23,235 nucleotides of DNA from Kineosphaera sp032229625 (GTDB taxonomy: Bacteria; Actinomycetota; Actinomycetes; Actinomycetales; Dermatophilaceae). Location of the stretch: NCBI GenBank assembly GCA_032229625.1, contig JAVTVZ010000239.1:1-23235 (forward strand), read 5' to 3'. Shown in pieces: positions 1-7,129 of this stretch; positions within the stretch are counted from its first letter, which is position 1; every line of letters starts with the position of its first letter. The notes under the pieces are model-generated. The model did not search any database. It was not told the DNA's origin and was given only the letters and a program-made list of their open reading frames with translations. The translations under genes and the position numbers were made by a program.

Positions 1-486
1 CACCAGCACACCGAGGTCACCGGCACCGCCGCGACGAAGGTCAAGGACGCCGTCACGGCCAAGGACTCGAGCATCACCGTCGAGAAGGTCCTGCAGGACC
101 CCGACGGCTCCTACGACGTGCTCGGCACCAAGGCCGGCGACCGCGTCATGGTCGAGGTCAGCAAGGACCTCGCGACCGTCGAGGTCCGCACCGGCGGGCC
201 CGGGGGGCCTGGCGGCCGTGGCGGCAAGGGCGGCCCCGGCGCCCACCAGCACACCGAGGTCACCGGCGCCGAGGCCACGAAGGTCAAGGACGCCGTCACG
301 GCCAAGGACTCGAGCATCACCGTCGAGTCGGTCCGCAAGGACCCCGACGGCTCGTACGACGTGCTCGGCACCAAGGCCGGCGACCGCGTGATGGTCGAGG
401 TCAGCAAGGACCTCGCGACCGTCGAGGTCCGCACCGGCGGCCCTGGTGGCCCTGGTGGCCATGGCGGCAATGGCGGCCGTGACGGA
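1..486 (+). repeat. Tandem 243-bp coding repeat, two copies
   Basis: Positions 1-243 and 244-486 are direct repeats with a period of exactly 243 bases (81 codons). Most differences fall in two short patches: bases around 28-39 against 271-282, and around 88-102 against 331-345. More copies may lie upstream, since the first unit begins at the window edge. Confidence 0.9.
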
Positions 487-570
487 CAGCGCGGGCCTGG
501 TGGGCCTGGTGGGAGCGGCGAGAGCGCCCCGACCCAGTCCTCGTCGGCCTCGCCGAGCGCCTCCGCCTGA
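1..570 (+). CDS. Secreted-type PepSY-like tandem repeat protein (5' end outside window)
   Basis: The reading frame is open from the first base to a TGA at 568-570, so the visible 189 residues are the C-terminal part of a longer protein. They consist of two near-identical 81-residue units. Each has a domain of about 65 residues with the shape of a PepSY domain (KVKDAVTAKDSSITVE..., then DPDGSYDVLGTKAGDRVMVEV and a closing strand) followed by a collagen-like Gly-Pro-Gly-rich linker (GGPGGPGG...). The end is Ser/Ala-rich. PepSY domains are usually extracytoplasmic and are found in protease propeptides and lone inhibitory or binding proteins. The signal peptide would lie outside the window. The PepSY call is by pattern only; no catalytic residue is visible. 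A strong hairpin follows the stop. Confidence 0.8.
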   Translation, partial: HQHTEVTGTAATKVKDAVTAKDSSITVEKVLQDPDGSYDVLGTKAGDRVMVEVSKDLATVEVRTGGPGGPGGRGGKGGPGAHQHTEVTGAEATKVKDAVTAKDSSITVESVRKDPDGSYDVLGTKAGDRVMVEVSKDLATVEVRTGGPGGPGGHGGNGGRDGQRGPGGPGGSGESAPTQSSSASPSASA

Positions 571-600
571 CGCTCCGGAGCGGCGCGTCGGGCCGCCTCG

Positions 601-640
601 GCGCGGGGCCCCGTCGGGACGACCCGGCGGGGCTCCGCGC
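601..640 (+). terminator. 18-bp perfect hairpin after the PepSY-repeat gene
   Basis: Arms 601-618 and 623-640 pair along all 18 positions (16 Watson-Crick and two G-T) around a 4-base ACGA loop, starting 30 bases after the stop codon. There is no T-tract, which is common for actinobacterial terminators. No competing ORF explains the structure. Confidence 0.75.
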
Positions 641-747
641 ACGACGGCAGCCCCGATGTGACCGACAGCGCCCCCAGAGCTGGGTGGCGCCCCGACACGT
701 CGCACGCCGGAGTCGCCGAGCCCCCTCCGCGGCGTGGCGCCGCGGCA

Positions 748-753
748 TACCCT
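748..753 (+). promoter_or_regulatory. -10 box (TACCCT) of a leaderless promoter
   Basis: TACCCT fits TAnnnT and lies exactly 6 bases before the GTG at 760. No Shine-Dalgarno motif precedes that GTG. The same spacing is seen before the genes starting at 7130 and 18182 (minus strand). No convincing -35 box. Confidence 0.55.
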
Positions 754-759
754 GGCCTC

Positions 760-1422
760 GTGCCGAGGCTGCCGTTGTTCCCGCTGGGGACCGTCCTGTT
801 CCCCGGCGCCCGGCTGCCGTTGCGCGTCTTCGAGCCCCGGTATGTCGAGTTGCTCGGCGATCTGGCGGCGGGGCCGCAGCCGGGGCGCTTCGGGGTCGTC
901 GCGATCCGCTCGGGCCACGAGGTGGGGCGGGCCAACGCCCGCGCGCTGCACCGCATCGGCACCGTCGCGATCCTGACCCACGTCGAGCGCGGCGCCGACG
1001 GCACCTTCTCCGTCGAGGGCATCGGCGAGCGGCGCTTCGCGCTGCGGGGGCTGCTCGAGGAGCCCGAGACCGGCTACCACGTGGGCAGCGTCGAGTGGCT
1101 CGCCGAGCCCGTCGGCGAGGCCGAACGCGTCGCCGAGCTCGCGACCCGCGTGCGGCGGCGCCTCGCCGAATACCGGCGCATCTTCGGCGCGGACGACGCC
1201 GCGACCTACGCGCTCGCCCCCAACGACCCGACCGCGCTATCCTACCGCGTCGGCGAGCTCGTGGCCCTCACCCCGGAGGACCGGCAGGGGCTGCTGGCCT
1301 GCGAGGGCACGGCGCAGCGGCTGGCGCTCGCGGCGCATCTGCTGCGCCGCGAGCACACCCTCGTCAGCACCCTGCAGGCGCTGCCGGGCAACGCGCCGGC
1401 GCCGCCCTTCAGCGCCAACTGA
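760..1422 (+). CDS. LON substrate-binding domain protein (stand-alone)
   Basis: A 220-residue protein that opens with VPRLPLFPLGTVLFPGARLPLRVFEPRY, the hallmark start of the LON N-terminal (substrate-binding) domain. It continues through the typical GRFGVVAI and G.ERRFAL strands and a helical C-terminal part. There is no AAA+ or Ser-Lys protease domain, so it is not Lon protease itself; such lone LON-domain proteins are widespread and poorly characterised. The frame is open back to a GTG at 658, but the GTG at 760 puts the conserved motif at the N-terminus, as is usual in the family, and has a well-placed -10 box. Bases 658-759 would add 34 residues of low-complexity sequence. It converges on rocD. 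Confidence 0.85.
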   Translation: MPRLPLFPLGTVLFPGARLPLRVFEPRYVELLGDLAAGPQPGRFGVVAIRSGHEVGRANARALHRIGTVAILTHVERGADGTFSVEGIGERRFALRGLLEEPETGYHVGSVEWLAEPVGEAERVAELATRVRRRLAEYRRIFGADDAATYALAPNDPTALSYRVGELVALTPEDRQGLLACEGTAQRLALAAHLLRREHTLVSTLQALPGNAPAPPFSAN

Positions 1423-1461
1423 CTCCCCGATCGGGCGCGCCGGAGACGACCTGTCGGCCGG

Positions 1462-1495
1462 GCGCGGGCGCACGTCCGATCGACGCCGCCCGCGC
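1462..1495. terminator. Candidate bidirectional terminator between LON-domain gene and rocD
   Basis: A perfect 9-bp GC stem (1462-1470 with 1487-1495) encloses a 16-base loop in the 100-base gap between two convergent stop codons. No T-tract on either side. Confidence 0.4.
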
Positions 1496-1522
1496 ACACC
1501 CGCACACCTCGCCGGCGCCCGC

Positions 1523-2854
1523 TCAGGCGCGGCCCTGCGCGAGCGAGTCGGCGATCGCGTCGACCATCGTGTCGATGTCGGCGTCGCTCGCCACGAGCGG
1601 CGGCGCGAGCCGGATCGTCGAGCCGTGCGCGTCCTTGGCGAGCACGCCGCGCTGGGCCATCCGCTCGCACAGCTCGTAGCCGGACATCAGCCCGGGGTCG
1701 ACGTCGACGCCGGCCCACGCGCCGCGGACCCGCACGGCGACGACCCCGCGCCCGAGCAGCGCCTCGAGACGAGGACGGATGAGCTCGCCGAGCTCGGCTG
1801 CGCGCGCCTGGAATTCGCCGCCCGCGAGCATCGCGACGACCTCGTGCCCGACCGCCGCGGAGAGCGGGTTGCCGCCGAACGTCGAGCCGTGCGAGCCGGG
1901 GGTGATGACGTCGAGCACGTCGTGATCGGCCGCGATCGCCGACACCGGCAGGATCCCGCCGCCGAGGGCCTTGCCCATGACATAGATGTCCGGCACGACA
2001 CCTTCGTGGTCGCACGCGAACGTGCGCCCCGTGCGGGCCAGACCCGACTGCACCTCGTCGGCGACCATGAGCACCCGACGGCGGGTGCACAGGTCGCGGA
2101 GCTGCGCGAGGAATCCCGCCGGCGGGATGACGACGCCACCCTCGCCCTGGATCGGCTCGAACAGCACCGCGACGGTGTCGTCGTCGATGGCCGCGTCGAT
2201 GGCCTCGACGTCGCCGTAGGGCACCACGCGGAAGCCGGGGGTGTAGGGCCCGTAGGCGCGCCGGGCGTCGTCGTCGGTGGAGAAGCTGACGACGGTCGTG
2301 GTGCGGCCGTGGAAGTTGCCGGCCATCGTCACGATGTTCGCGTGGTCGGGGCGCACGCCCTTGACGTCGTAGCCCCAGCGGCGCGCGACCTTGACCGCGG
2401 TCTCGACGGCCTCGGCGCCCGTATTCATCGGCAGGATCAGGTCCTTGCCGGTCAGCGCCGCGAGGTCCCGCACGAACGGGCCGAGCTGGTCGCTGTAGAA
2501 CGCTCGGCTCGTCAGCGTCAGCCGGTCGAGCTGAGCCTTGGCGCGCGCGACGAGCCGCGGATGGTTGTGCCCGAAGTTCAGCGCCGAATAGCCCGCGAGG
2601 CAATCCAGGTAGCGCCGCCCCTCGACGTCGGTGACCCACGCGCCCTCGCCGTGGCTGAGCACGACCGGCAGGGGGTGGTAGTTGTGCGCGGCGTAGGTCT
2701 CGACGAGGTCGATGTGCTCGGCGCTCGCCGCGCCAGGGGTCGCGTCGGGGGTCGCGCCCGGGGTCGCGCTGGGAGTCGCGCCCGGGGTCGCGCTGGGGGT
2801 CGCGTCGTGCGACGGAGTGCCGATCGTGTCGGCGTGGTGCTGCAGAGTCGTCAT
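1523..2854 (-). CDS. rocD: Ornithine aminotransferase
   Basis: Class III PLP-dependent aminotransferase that moves the delta-amino group of L-ornithine to 2-oxoglutarate, giving glutamate semialdehyde (arginine/ornithine catabolism, link to proline), in the cytoplasm. Over its length it reads as an ornithine aminotransferase: YAAHNYHPLPVVLSHGEGAWVTDVEG, the NTGAEAVE cofactor-phosphate loop near residues 144-151, FHGRT, ADEVQSGLARTG (Asp 266) and the Schiff-base lysine in VMGKALGGG (about residue 295). The ATG at 2854 has a GAAGGAG Shine-Dalgarno at 2862-2868. At 443 residues it is longer than the usual ~400 because of an N-terminal stretch of about 45 residues, including an Ala-Thr-Pro-Gly/Ser repeat. 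No other arginine catabolic gene lies next to it. Confidence 0.93.
   Translation of the reverse strand: MTTLQHHADTIGTPSHDATPSATPGATPSATPGATPDATPGAASAEHIDLVETYAAHNYHPLPVVLSHGEGAWVTDVEGRRYLDCLAGYSALNFGHNHPRLVARAKAQLDRLTLTSRAFYSDQLGPFVRDLAALTGKDLILPMNTGAEAVETAVKVARRWGYDVKGVRPDHANIVTMAGNFHGRTTTVVSFSTDDDARRAYGPYTPGFRVVPYGDVEAIDAAIDDDTVAVLFEPIQGEGGVVIPPAGFLAQLRDLCTRRRVLMVADEVQSGLARTGRTFACDHEGVVPDIYVMGKALGGGILPVSAIAADHDVLDVITPGSHGSTFGGNPLSAAVGHEVVAMLAGGEFQARAAELGELIRPRLEALLGRGVVAVRVRGAWAGVDVDPGLMSGYELCERMAQRGVLAKDAHGSTIRLAPPLVASDADIDTMVDAIADSLAQGRA
2735..2806 (-). repeat. 12-bp minisatellite in the 5' end of rocD
   Basis: About six imperfect copies of a 12-base unit of the form GGGGTCGCGCCC/CTG (plus strand) encode a run of Ala-Thr-Pro-Gly/Ser in the first 45 residues of ornithine aminotransferase, before the conserved domain. 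Confidence 0.85.
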
Positions 2855-3017
2855 GGACAGGCTCCTTCATCGTGTCGGCGTGCCGGGCGTGGTTCGCGGG
2901 CGGACACCGAACCCCCAGGATGGACGATGCAGGCCACCTCGCGACACCCCCTCCCCGCCCTGGGACGCAACGAGGTTCGCGCCCGGGGCGGGGGCGGGCG
3001 GGGCGAGGGCCGTCGGC

Positions 3018-3650
3018 TCAGTCCATGAGGTCGTCGGAGGCGTGCTTCGACGGGTCGTCGCTGATCGGCCGATCGGGGTGAGTCGCTCGGTCGGCCTGCG
3101 CCGCGGCGCGACGGGCCAGGCCGGAGGTCTCCTCGTCGTCGTGCTCCTGCACATACTCCTGCGGGTCCTTGTCGACGGGGGCGACCTCGTCGCAGGCGTG
3201 GAGCGCCTCGTAGCGCAGGAACGCGACCGCGATCTCGTGCCGCAGCTCCAGGCTCGCCCGCTGCCGGAAGTCCGCGAGGTCCTGGCGCTCCTCCTCGCCC
3301 ATGTGCTCGCTGTTCTGCACGTTGGCGTCGACGACGGCCTCCCACCACTGCGCCGACCCGGCCGGCAGCGCGCAGGCGCGCCGGACCGCCGCCCGCAGCA
3401 GGTTATGATCCTTGACCGCGTCGAGCACCTCCTCGTCCGCGGACGGCGCGTCGCCCGCGCCCGTGCCCAGGGTCAACAGCTCGGGGTAGAAATAGCGCTC
3501 CTCGGCCTCCGCGTGGTTCTCCAGGAAGATCGCCAGCTGCCGCCAGAGCGCCGCCAACCCCTCGTGGTCGTCGCGCGGCCACTCCTCGAGCACACCGAAC
3601 ATCCGGCGTTGCTGCGCGTGCTGCATCTCGATGACCAGAGTGATGTCCAT
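3018..3650 (-). CDS. Hemerythrin/HHE cation-binding domain protein
   Basis: A 210-residue protein, mostly helical, with the spaced His/Glu ligands of a non-haem di-iron HHE bundle: an early IEMQHAQQRRMF helix, NHAEAEERYFYPEL (H...EE), VKDHNLLRAAV and NSEHMGEEERQDL. The HHE family is linked to oxygen, nitric oxide or iron sensing and damage repair; the substrate here is unknown. The C-terminal ~50 residues are acidic and probably disordered. The start is the ATG at 3650, with GAAGGGA as Shine-Dalgarno about 9 bases upstream. The frame stays open to 3830, but that part is low complexity and crosses the promoter of the divergent gene. It lies upstream of rocD on the same strand with a gap of about 160 bases, so co-transcription is uncertain. 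Confidence 0.85.
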   Translation of the reverse strand: MDITLVIEMQHAQQRRMFGVLEEWPRDDHEGLAALWRQLAIFLENHAEAEERYFYPELLTLGTGAGDAPSADEEVLDAVKDHNLLRAAVRRACALPAGSAQWWEAVVDANVQNSEHMGEEERQDLADFRQRASLELRHEIAVAFLRYEALHACDEVAPVDKDPQEYVQEHDDEETSGLARRAAAQADRATHPDRPISDDPSKHASDDLMD

Positions 3651-3793
3651 GGGGGCGGTCCCTTCGTCGTGACGTCGGCGGGCGAATCCGGTCCGGCTCG
3701 GCTCCCCACCCTGGCACTGCGGTCGGCGGGCCGCGAGTAGGCGGCGCTCGGGTGCGGGCGGCGAAACCCGGCGCGGCGCGGCGGGCGGCGCCC

Positions 3794-3799
3794 TAGGGT
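3794..3799 (+). promoter_or_regulatory. Possible -10 box (TAGGGT) for the BKACE gene
   Basis: TAGGGT matches TAnnnT in the divergent gap between the hemerythrin-like gene and the BKACE gene. It would give a leader of about 70 bases that contains the Shine-Dalgarno. No clear -35 box. Confidence 0.35.
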
Positions 3800-3877
3800 C
3801 GGGGCATCCGCTCGTCGGCGCGCCGATCACCTGGGCCCCGCGCCGGCGCGATCGAGGCGCGAAGGAGCGACCCGGCC

Positions 3878-4807
3878 ATGGCCAAGCGAAAAGTCATCAT
3901 CACGTGTGCGGTGACGGGCAGCATCCACACGCCGAGCATGTCGCCGTATCTGCCGGTCACCGCCGACGAGATCGCCACGGCGAGTATCGAGGCGGCGCAG
4001 GCCGGCGCGGCGATCATCCACCTGCACGCGCGCGATCCGCAGACCGGCCGGCCGTCGCAGGATCCGGCGCTCTTCGAGCCCTTCCTGGGCAAGATCGCCG
4101 CGAATTGTGACGCGGTCCTCAACATCACGACGGGCGGCAGCCCCGCGATGACGGTCGCCGAGCGGATGCGCCCCGCACTGGAATTCGCGCCCGAGGTGGC
4201 GAGCCTCAACATGGGGTCGATGAACTTCGGGCTCTTCCCGATGCTCGAGCGCTTCACGGACTTCGCGCACGACTGGGAGGAGCCGTATCTGGCGGGCAGC
4301 ACCGATCTCGTCTTCCGCAATTCCTTCCGCGACATCGAGGAGATCCTCACCAAGGGCAACGCCAACGGCACGAAGTTCGAATACGAGTGCTACGACATCG
4401 GGCACCTCTACAACCTCGCGCACTTCGTCAAGCGCGACATCGCGAAGCCGCCGCTGCTCGTGCAGTCCGTCTTCGGCATTCTCGGCGGGATCGGCGGGCA
4501 CCCCGAGGACCTCATGCACATGCGACGCACCGCCGACCGCCTCCTCGGCGACCGGTACGAGTGGTCGATCCTCGGCGCGGGCCGCAACCAGATGCCGCTG
4601 GCGATGATGGGCGCCCAGATGGGCGCGCACGTGCGCGTCGGGCTCGAGGACTCCCTCTATCTGAGTGCCGGCACGCTGGCGCCCTCCTCGGCCGCGCAGG
4701 TCGCCCGCATCCGCGCGGCGCTCGAAGACCTCGGTCACGAGATCGCCTCGCCCGACGAGGCCCGCGAGATCCTCGCGCTCAAGGGCCGCGACAAGGTCGG
4801 CTTCTAG
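3878..4807 (+). CDS. Beta-keto acid cleavage enzyme (BKACE, DUF849; Kce-like)
   Basis: A 309-residue TIM-barrel enzyme of the BKACE family. The family uses a divalent metal and acetyl-CoA (or another acyl-CoA) to cleave beta-keto acids into acetoacetate and a new CoA ester; the founding member cleaves 3-keto-5-aminohexanoate in lysine fermentation. Visible family marks are VIITCAVTGS.HTPSMSPYLPVT at the N-terminus, the metal motif IIHLHARDP (His 48 and His 50), LNITTGG, the GAGRNQMPLA loop with its Arg, and VRVGLEDSLYL with the conserved Glu. The ATG at 3878 has GAAGGAG at 3861-3867. No lysine-fermentation or carnitine genes are adjacent, so the substrate cannot be set from context. The encoded enzyme is full length. 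Confidence 0.88.
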   Translation: MAKRKVIITCAVTGSIHTPSMSPYLPVTADEIATASIEAAQAGAAIIHLHARDPQTGRPSQDPALFEPFLGKIAANCDAVLNITTGGSPAMTVAERMRPALEFAPEVASLNMGSMNFGLFPMLERFTDFAHDWEEPYLAGSTDLVFRNSFRDIEEILTKGNANGTKFEYECYDIGHLYNLAHFVKRDIAKPPLLVQSVFGILGGIGGHPEDLMHMRRTADRLLGDRYEWSILGAGRNQMPLAMMGAQMGAHVRVGLEDSLYLSAGTLAPSSAAQVARIRAALEDLGHEIASPDEAREILALKGRDKVGF

Positions 4808-4810
4808 CGT

Positions 4811-4830
4811 CGGGCCGGACCGGTGGCCCG
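4811..4830 (+). terminator. Short hairpin after the BKACE gene
   Basis: CGGGCC (4811-4816) pairs with GGCCCG (4825-4830) around 8 bases, beginning 4 bases after the stop codon. No T-tract; a weak terminator candidate. Confidence 0.35.
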
Positions 4831-4861
4831 CGCGTCGGCGGCCCGCAGTGGGCGCCGGAGT

Positions 4862-4867
4862 TAGGTT
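4862..4867 (+). promoter_or_regulatory. -10 box (TAGGTT) of a leaderless promoter
   Basis: TAGGTT lies 8 bases before the ATG at 4876, and no Shine-Dalgarno motif precedes that ATG. This fits a leaderless transcript. Confidence 0.5.
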
Positions 4868-4875
4868 CGGACACC

Positions 4876-5616
4876 ATGCCCCCGAACACCGCCCCGGCGC
4901 ACGACCCGCACCCCGCACGCGACCAGGCGCTCCCGCAGGACGCCACGGTCGTGGCCGACGCCTACGACGCGATCGCTGCGGACTACGCCGACACGTTCCG
5001 CGGCACCGAGCCGGAGCAGACGATCGAGCTGGCGATGATCGACGACTTCGCCGCGACGCTGCGCGAGCGGGCCGCCGACGGCGGCGTGGCGCCGCGGGTG
5101 CTCGACGCGGGCTGCGGGGCGGGGCGGATGCTGCCGTATCTCGCGGCGCGTGGCTGCGACGTCGTCGGCGTCGACCTGTCACCGGGGATGCTCGCCCGTG
5201 CCCGGCGCGACCATCCGACCTACCGGACGGTGCTCGGGTCGCTGACCGATCTGCCGCTGGCGGACGGCAGCGTCGACGGTGTCTTCGCCTGGTATTCGCT
5301 GATCCACGTGCCCGACGCCGCGCTCGGCGGGGCACTCGCGGAGGCTGCCCGGGTGGTGCGCCCCGGCGGATCGCTGCTCCTCGCCTGTCAGGTCGGCCGC
5401 GGCACCCGTGACATCGGTGCGTCGCTGCGCGCCCGCGGCCACGACGTCGTCCTGCCCCGGCATCACCGCTTGCCCGACGAGGTGGCCGCGGCGCTCGCCG
5501 ACGCCGGCTTCGTCGAGACGGCCCGCCTCGTCCGCGCGCCTCGGGGCGCCGAGGCCGACCCGCAGGCGGTCCTGGCCGCCCGCCGACTCGGCCGGCCCGG
5601 CGACGCCGCACCCTGA
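4876..5616 (+). CDS. Class I SAM-dependent methyltransferase
   Basis: A 246-residue Rossmann-fold methyltransferase. Motif I is RVLDAGCGAGRMLPYL (about residues 74-89), followed by CDVVGVDLSPGMLARAR (motif II, acidic residue binding the ribose), GSLTDLPLADGSVDGVFAWYSLIHV (motif III/IV region) and VVRPGGSLLLA (motif V/VI). The overall type is Methyltransf_11/25-like, and the substrate is unknown. The N-terminal YDAIAADYADTF box is usual for small-molecule methyltransferases. The start at 4876 is chosen for the -10 box 8 bases upstream. The frame is open further back into the BKACE gene, but that part is a shadow of BKACE coding sequence. It stands alone between the BKACE gene and an unrecognised gene. 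Confidence 0.85.
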   Translation: MPPNTAPAHDPHPARDQALPQDATVVADAYDAIAADYADTFRGTEPEQTIELAMIDDFAATLRERAADGGVAPRVLDAGCGAGRMLPYLAARGCDVVGVDLSPGMLARARRDHPTYRTVLGSLTDLPLADGSVDGVFAWYSLIHVPDAALGGALAEAARVVRPGGSLLLACQVGRGTRDIGASLRARGHDVVLPRHHRLPDEVAAALADAGFVETARLVRAPRGAEADPQAVLAARRLGRPGDAAP

Positions 5617-5743
5617 CCGGCCGACGCTGCCCGGACGAGCGTCCACGCCCCCAGGCCCCATGACGGGGGTCGGTATCGCCGCAGGTCAGGCAGTCCCGCC
5701 CGCCCAGGGCTCGACGGTGTCGTCGTTCATGCGGACACGCGCC

Positions 5744-5749
5744 TACCGT
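5744..5749 (+). promoter_or_regulatory. -10 box (TACCGT) of a leaderless promoter
   Basis: TACCGT (TAnnnT) ends 5 bases before the ATG at 5755. No Shine-Dalgarno motif is present. Confidence 0.5.
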
Positions 5750-5754
5750 GGCCC

Positions 5755-7044
5755 ATGGCCATCCTTCAGCCCGACCGGCTCTACGACCTGCCCTCGGGGC
5801 TGTGGGCCGTCGACGCGGTGCGACGTGTCGCAGCGATCCTGACCCCGGACCGGGCCCCGCGGCTCGTGTCGTGGACCCAGCTCCCGCCGTCGCACCGGCC
5901 CGAGCCGTGGCCGCCGGGCCGGGTGCTCGACGACGGCGAGTGCCTGTGGGCGCAGTCCGAGCAGGGCGGGCCGCTGGTCCGGATCGGCCCCGAGGGAGTC
6001 CGCCTGTGCGCCTGGACCGACGGGCTCTGGCTCGCGGCGGCGGGTGCGGGAGCCGCGTGGTGCTCGGCCGGACCGCCGCCGCAGGAGCTGGTCGTCGGGT
6101 CGGACGCCACGCCGGCCCCGCGCGAGGAGGTCGGGTCGCTGCTGCGCCTCGATGCCTCCGGGCGCAGCGACACCCTGGAGGTCGAGTCACCCGTCCACCA
6201 CGTGCAGCCCGGGCCCGACTCCCTCTTCGTGCTCGTGGAGTCCGGGGAGCACACGCTGCGGCACCTCGGCTGCGAGGACTACGAGGTGGACCGCGCGACG
6301 ACGTGGCTGGCACTGCCCTGGGACGCCCCGCTGCCGCAGGCCCTGCGGGTCGATGAGCACCGCGCGCCGGTCGCGCCGACCCGACGGTGGGCTGACGGCG
6401 GGCAGCAAGAATCTCCGTGGCACGATCTCGCATCGACCCCCGTCGAGGCGCACGCACGGTGCTGGCGGGCCGGCCAGGACCCGGTGCGCCGCGACGGGGA
6501 GCCGCAGGTGCTCGTCACCGCGCACGCTGACGACGGGTCGCTCACCGACCGCTGGGATCTGGGCGCCGGGCAGGTGCGGGCGCTGATCGCGCACGGCGAC
6601 GGCGTCGCGCTGTCGATCGTGCGCCGGTGGCGCGCTCCGGGGGACGGGGGTCGGCCGCAGGTCCTGACGCTGACGCCCGGCGAGCCGCGACCGCGTCTGC
6701 TGCTCGACGACCCCCTCGACGTCACCGACCTCGTGCCGCTGACCCGCCCGCCGGACGCCGATTCGTATCTCGAGGCGATGCTCGCGCGCTACCCCGTGCC
6801 CGACCTGACCGGCGTGTCCGACGGAGTCGCGCGCCTCGTCGGCCGGTGGCCGGACAGCCGCGTGGAGTGGACGTTCACCCACCCGAGCCGACCCGGCCTC
6901 GTGCTGCGTCGCCGGCGGGCGCTCTTCGACGAGATCGGCCGCCTCCACGAGCCGCACTACTGCGACGTCCACCTCATGGAGGACCTCGACACCGGCGCTC
7001 TGCCTCCCGCGCAGGACGCGCGCGACGGCGTCCTCGACATCTGA
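5755..7044 (+). CDS. Unrecognised protein, 429 residues
   Basis: I do not recognise a family. The protein starts MAILQPDRLYDLPSGLWAVDAVRRV and shows no signal peptide, membrane segment or catalytic motif. It is rich in short beta-type segments separated by Gly/Asp/Pro turns and in Trp (GECLWAQSEQGGPLVRI, DGLWLAAAGAGAAWC, DSLFVLVESGEHTLRHL). This resembles a repeated-strand, perhaps beta-propeller, sensor-like fold, but that is only an impression. The C-terminal part (VEWTFTHPSRPGLVLRRRRALFDEIGRLHEP) is more conserved-looking. The coding frame is supported by its length, strong third-position G/C bias and a -10 box just before the ATG. Neighbours give no functional clue. Confidence 0.75.
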   Translation: MAILQPDRLYDLPSGLWAVDAVRRVAAILTPDRAPRLVSWTQLPPSHRPEPWPPGRVLDDGECLWAQSEQGGPLVRIGPEGVRLCAWTDGLWLAAAGAGAAWCSAGPPPQELVVGSDATPAPREEVGSLLRLDASGRSDTLEVESPVHHVQPGPDSLFVLVESGEHTLRHLGCEDYEVDRATTWLALPWDAPLPQALRVDEHRAPVAPTRRWADGGQQESPWHDLASTPVEAHARCWRAGQDPVRRDGEPQVLVTAHADDGSLTDRWDLGAGQVRALIAHGDGVALSIVRRWRAPGDGGRPQVLTLTPGEPRPRLLLDDPLDVTDLVPLTRPPDADSYLEAMLARYPVPDLTGVSDGVARLVGRWPDSRVEWTFTHPSRPGLVLRRRRALFDEIGRLHEPHYCDVHLMEDLDTGALPPAQDARDGVLDI

Positions 7045-7117
7045 CCCCGCAGGATGCCGGCCGGGGCGACCCGCAGCGACGCGCAGCGGCCTCGCGACCT
7101 GGGGTGATGTCAGCGGC

Positions 7118-7123
7118 GATACT
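7118..7123 (+). promoter_or_regulatory. -10 box (GATACT) of a leaderless promoter
   Basis: GATACT, one base from TATACT, lies exactly 6 bases before the ATG at 7130, with no Shine-Dalgarno motif. A GAC-core -35-like hexamer (GCGACC, 7094-7099) is 18 bases further upstream. Confidence 0.55.
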
Positions 7124-7129
7124 GGTGCG

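Noticed and set aside
658..759. Longer N-terminus for the LON-domain protein from the GTG at 658
   Set aside because: The added 34 residues are low complexity and the LON motif should lie at the N-terminus; the GTG at 760 has a TACCCT box 6 bases upstream.
4387..4875. Upstream extension of the methyltransferase into the BKACE gene
   Set aside because: The extra residues are Arg/Pro-rich shadow sequence; the ATG at 4876 has a -10 box and gives a normal family length.
5648..5677. Possible hairpin with C-rich and G-rich runs after the methyltransferase gene
   Set aside because: Only 4-5 base pairs in several competing registers; not better than expected in this composition.
3827..6457. Very long open frame on the minus strand opposite the BKACE, methyltransferase and unrecognised genes
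   Set aside because: Its protein is Arg/Ala/Gly/Pro-rich without any family pattern; it is the antisense shadow of real plus-strand genes in GC-rich DNA.
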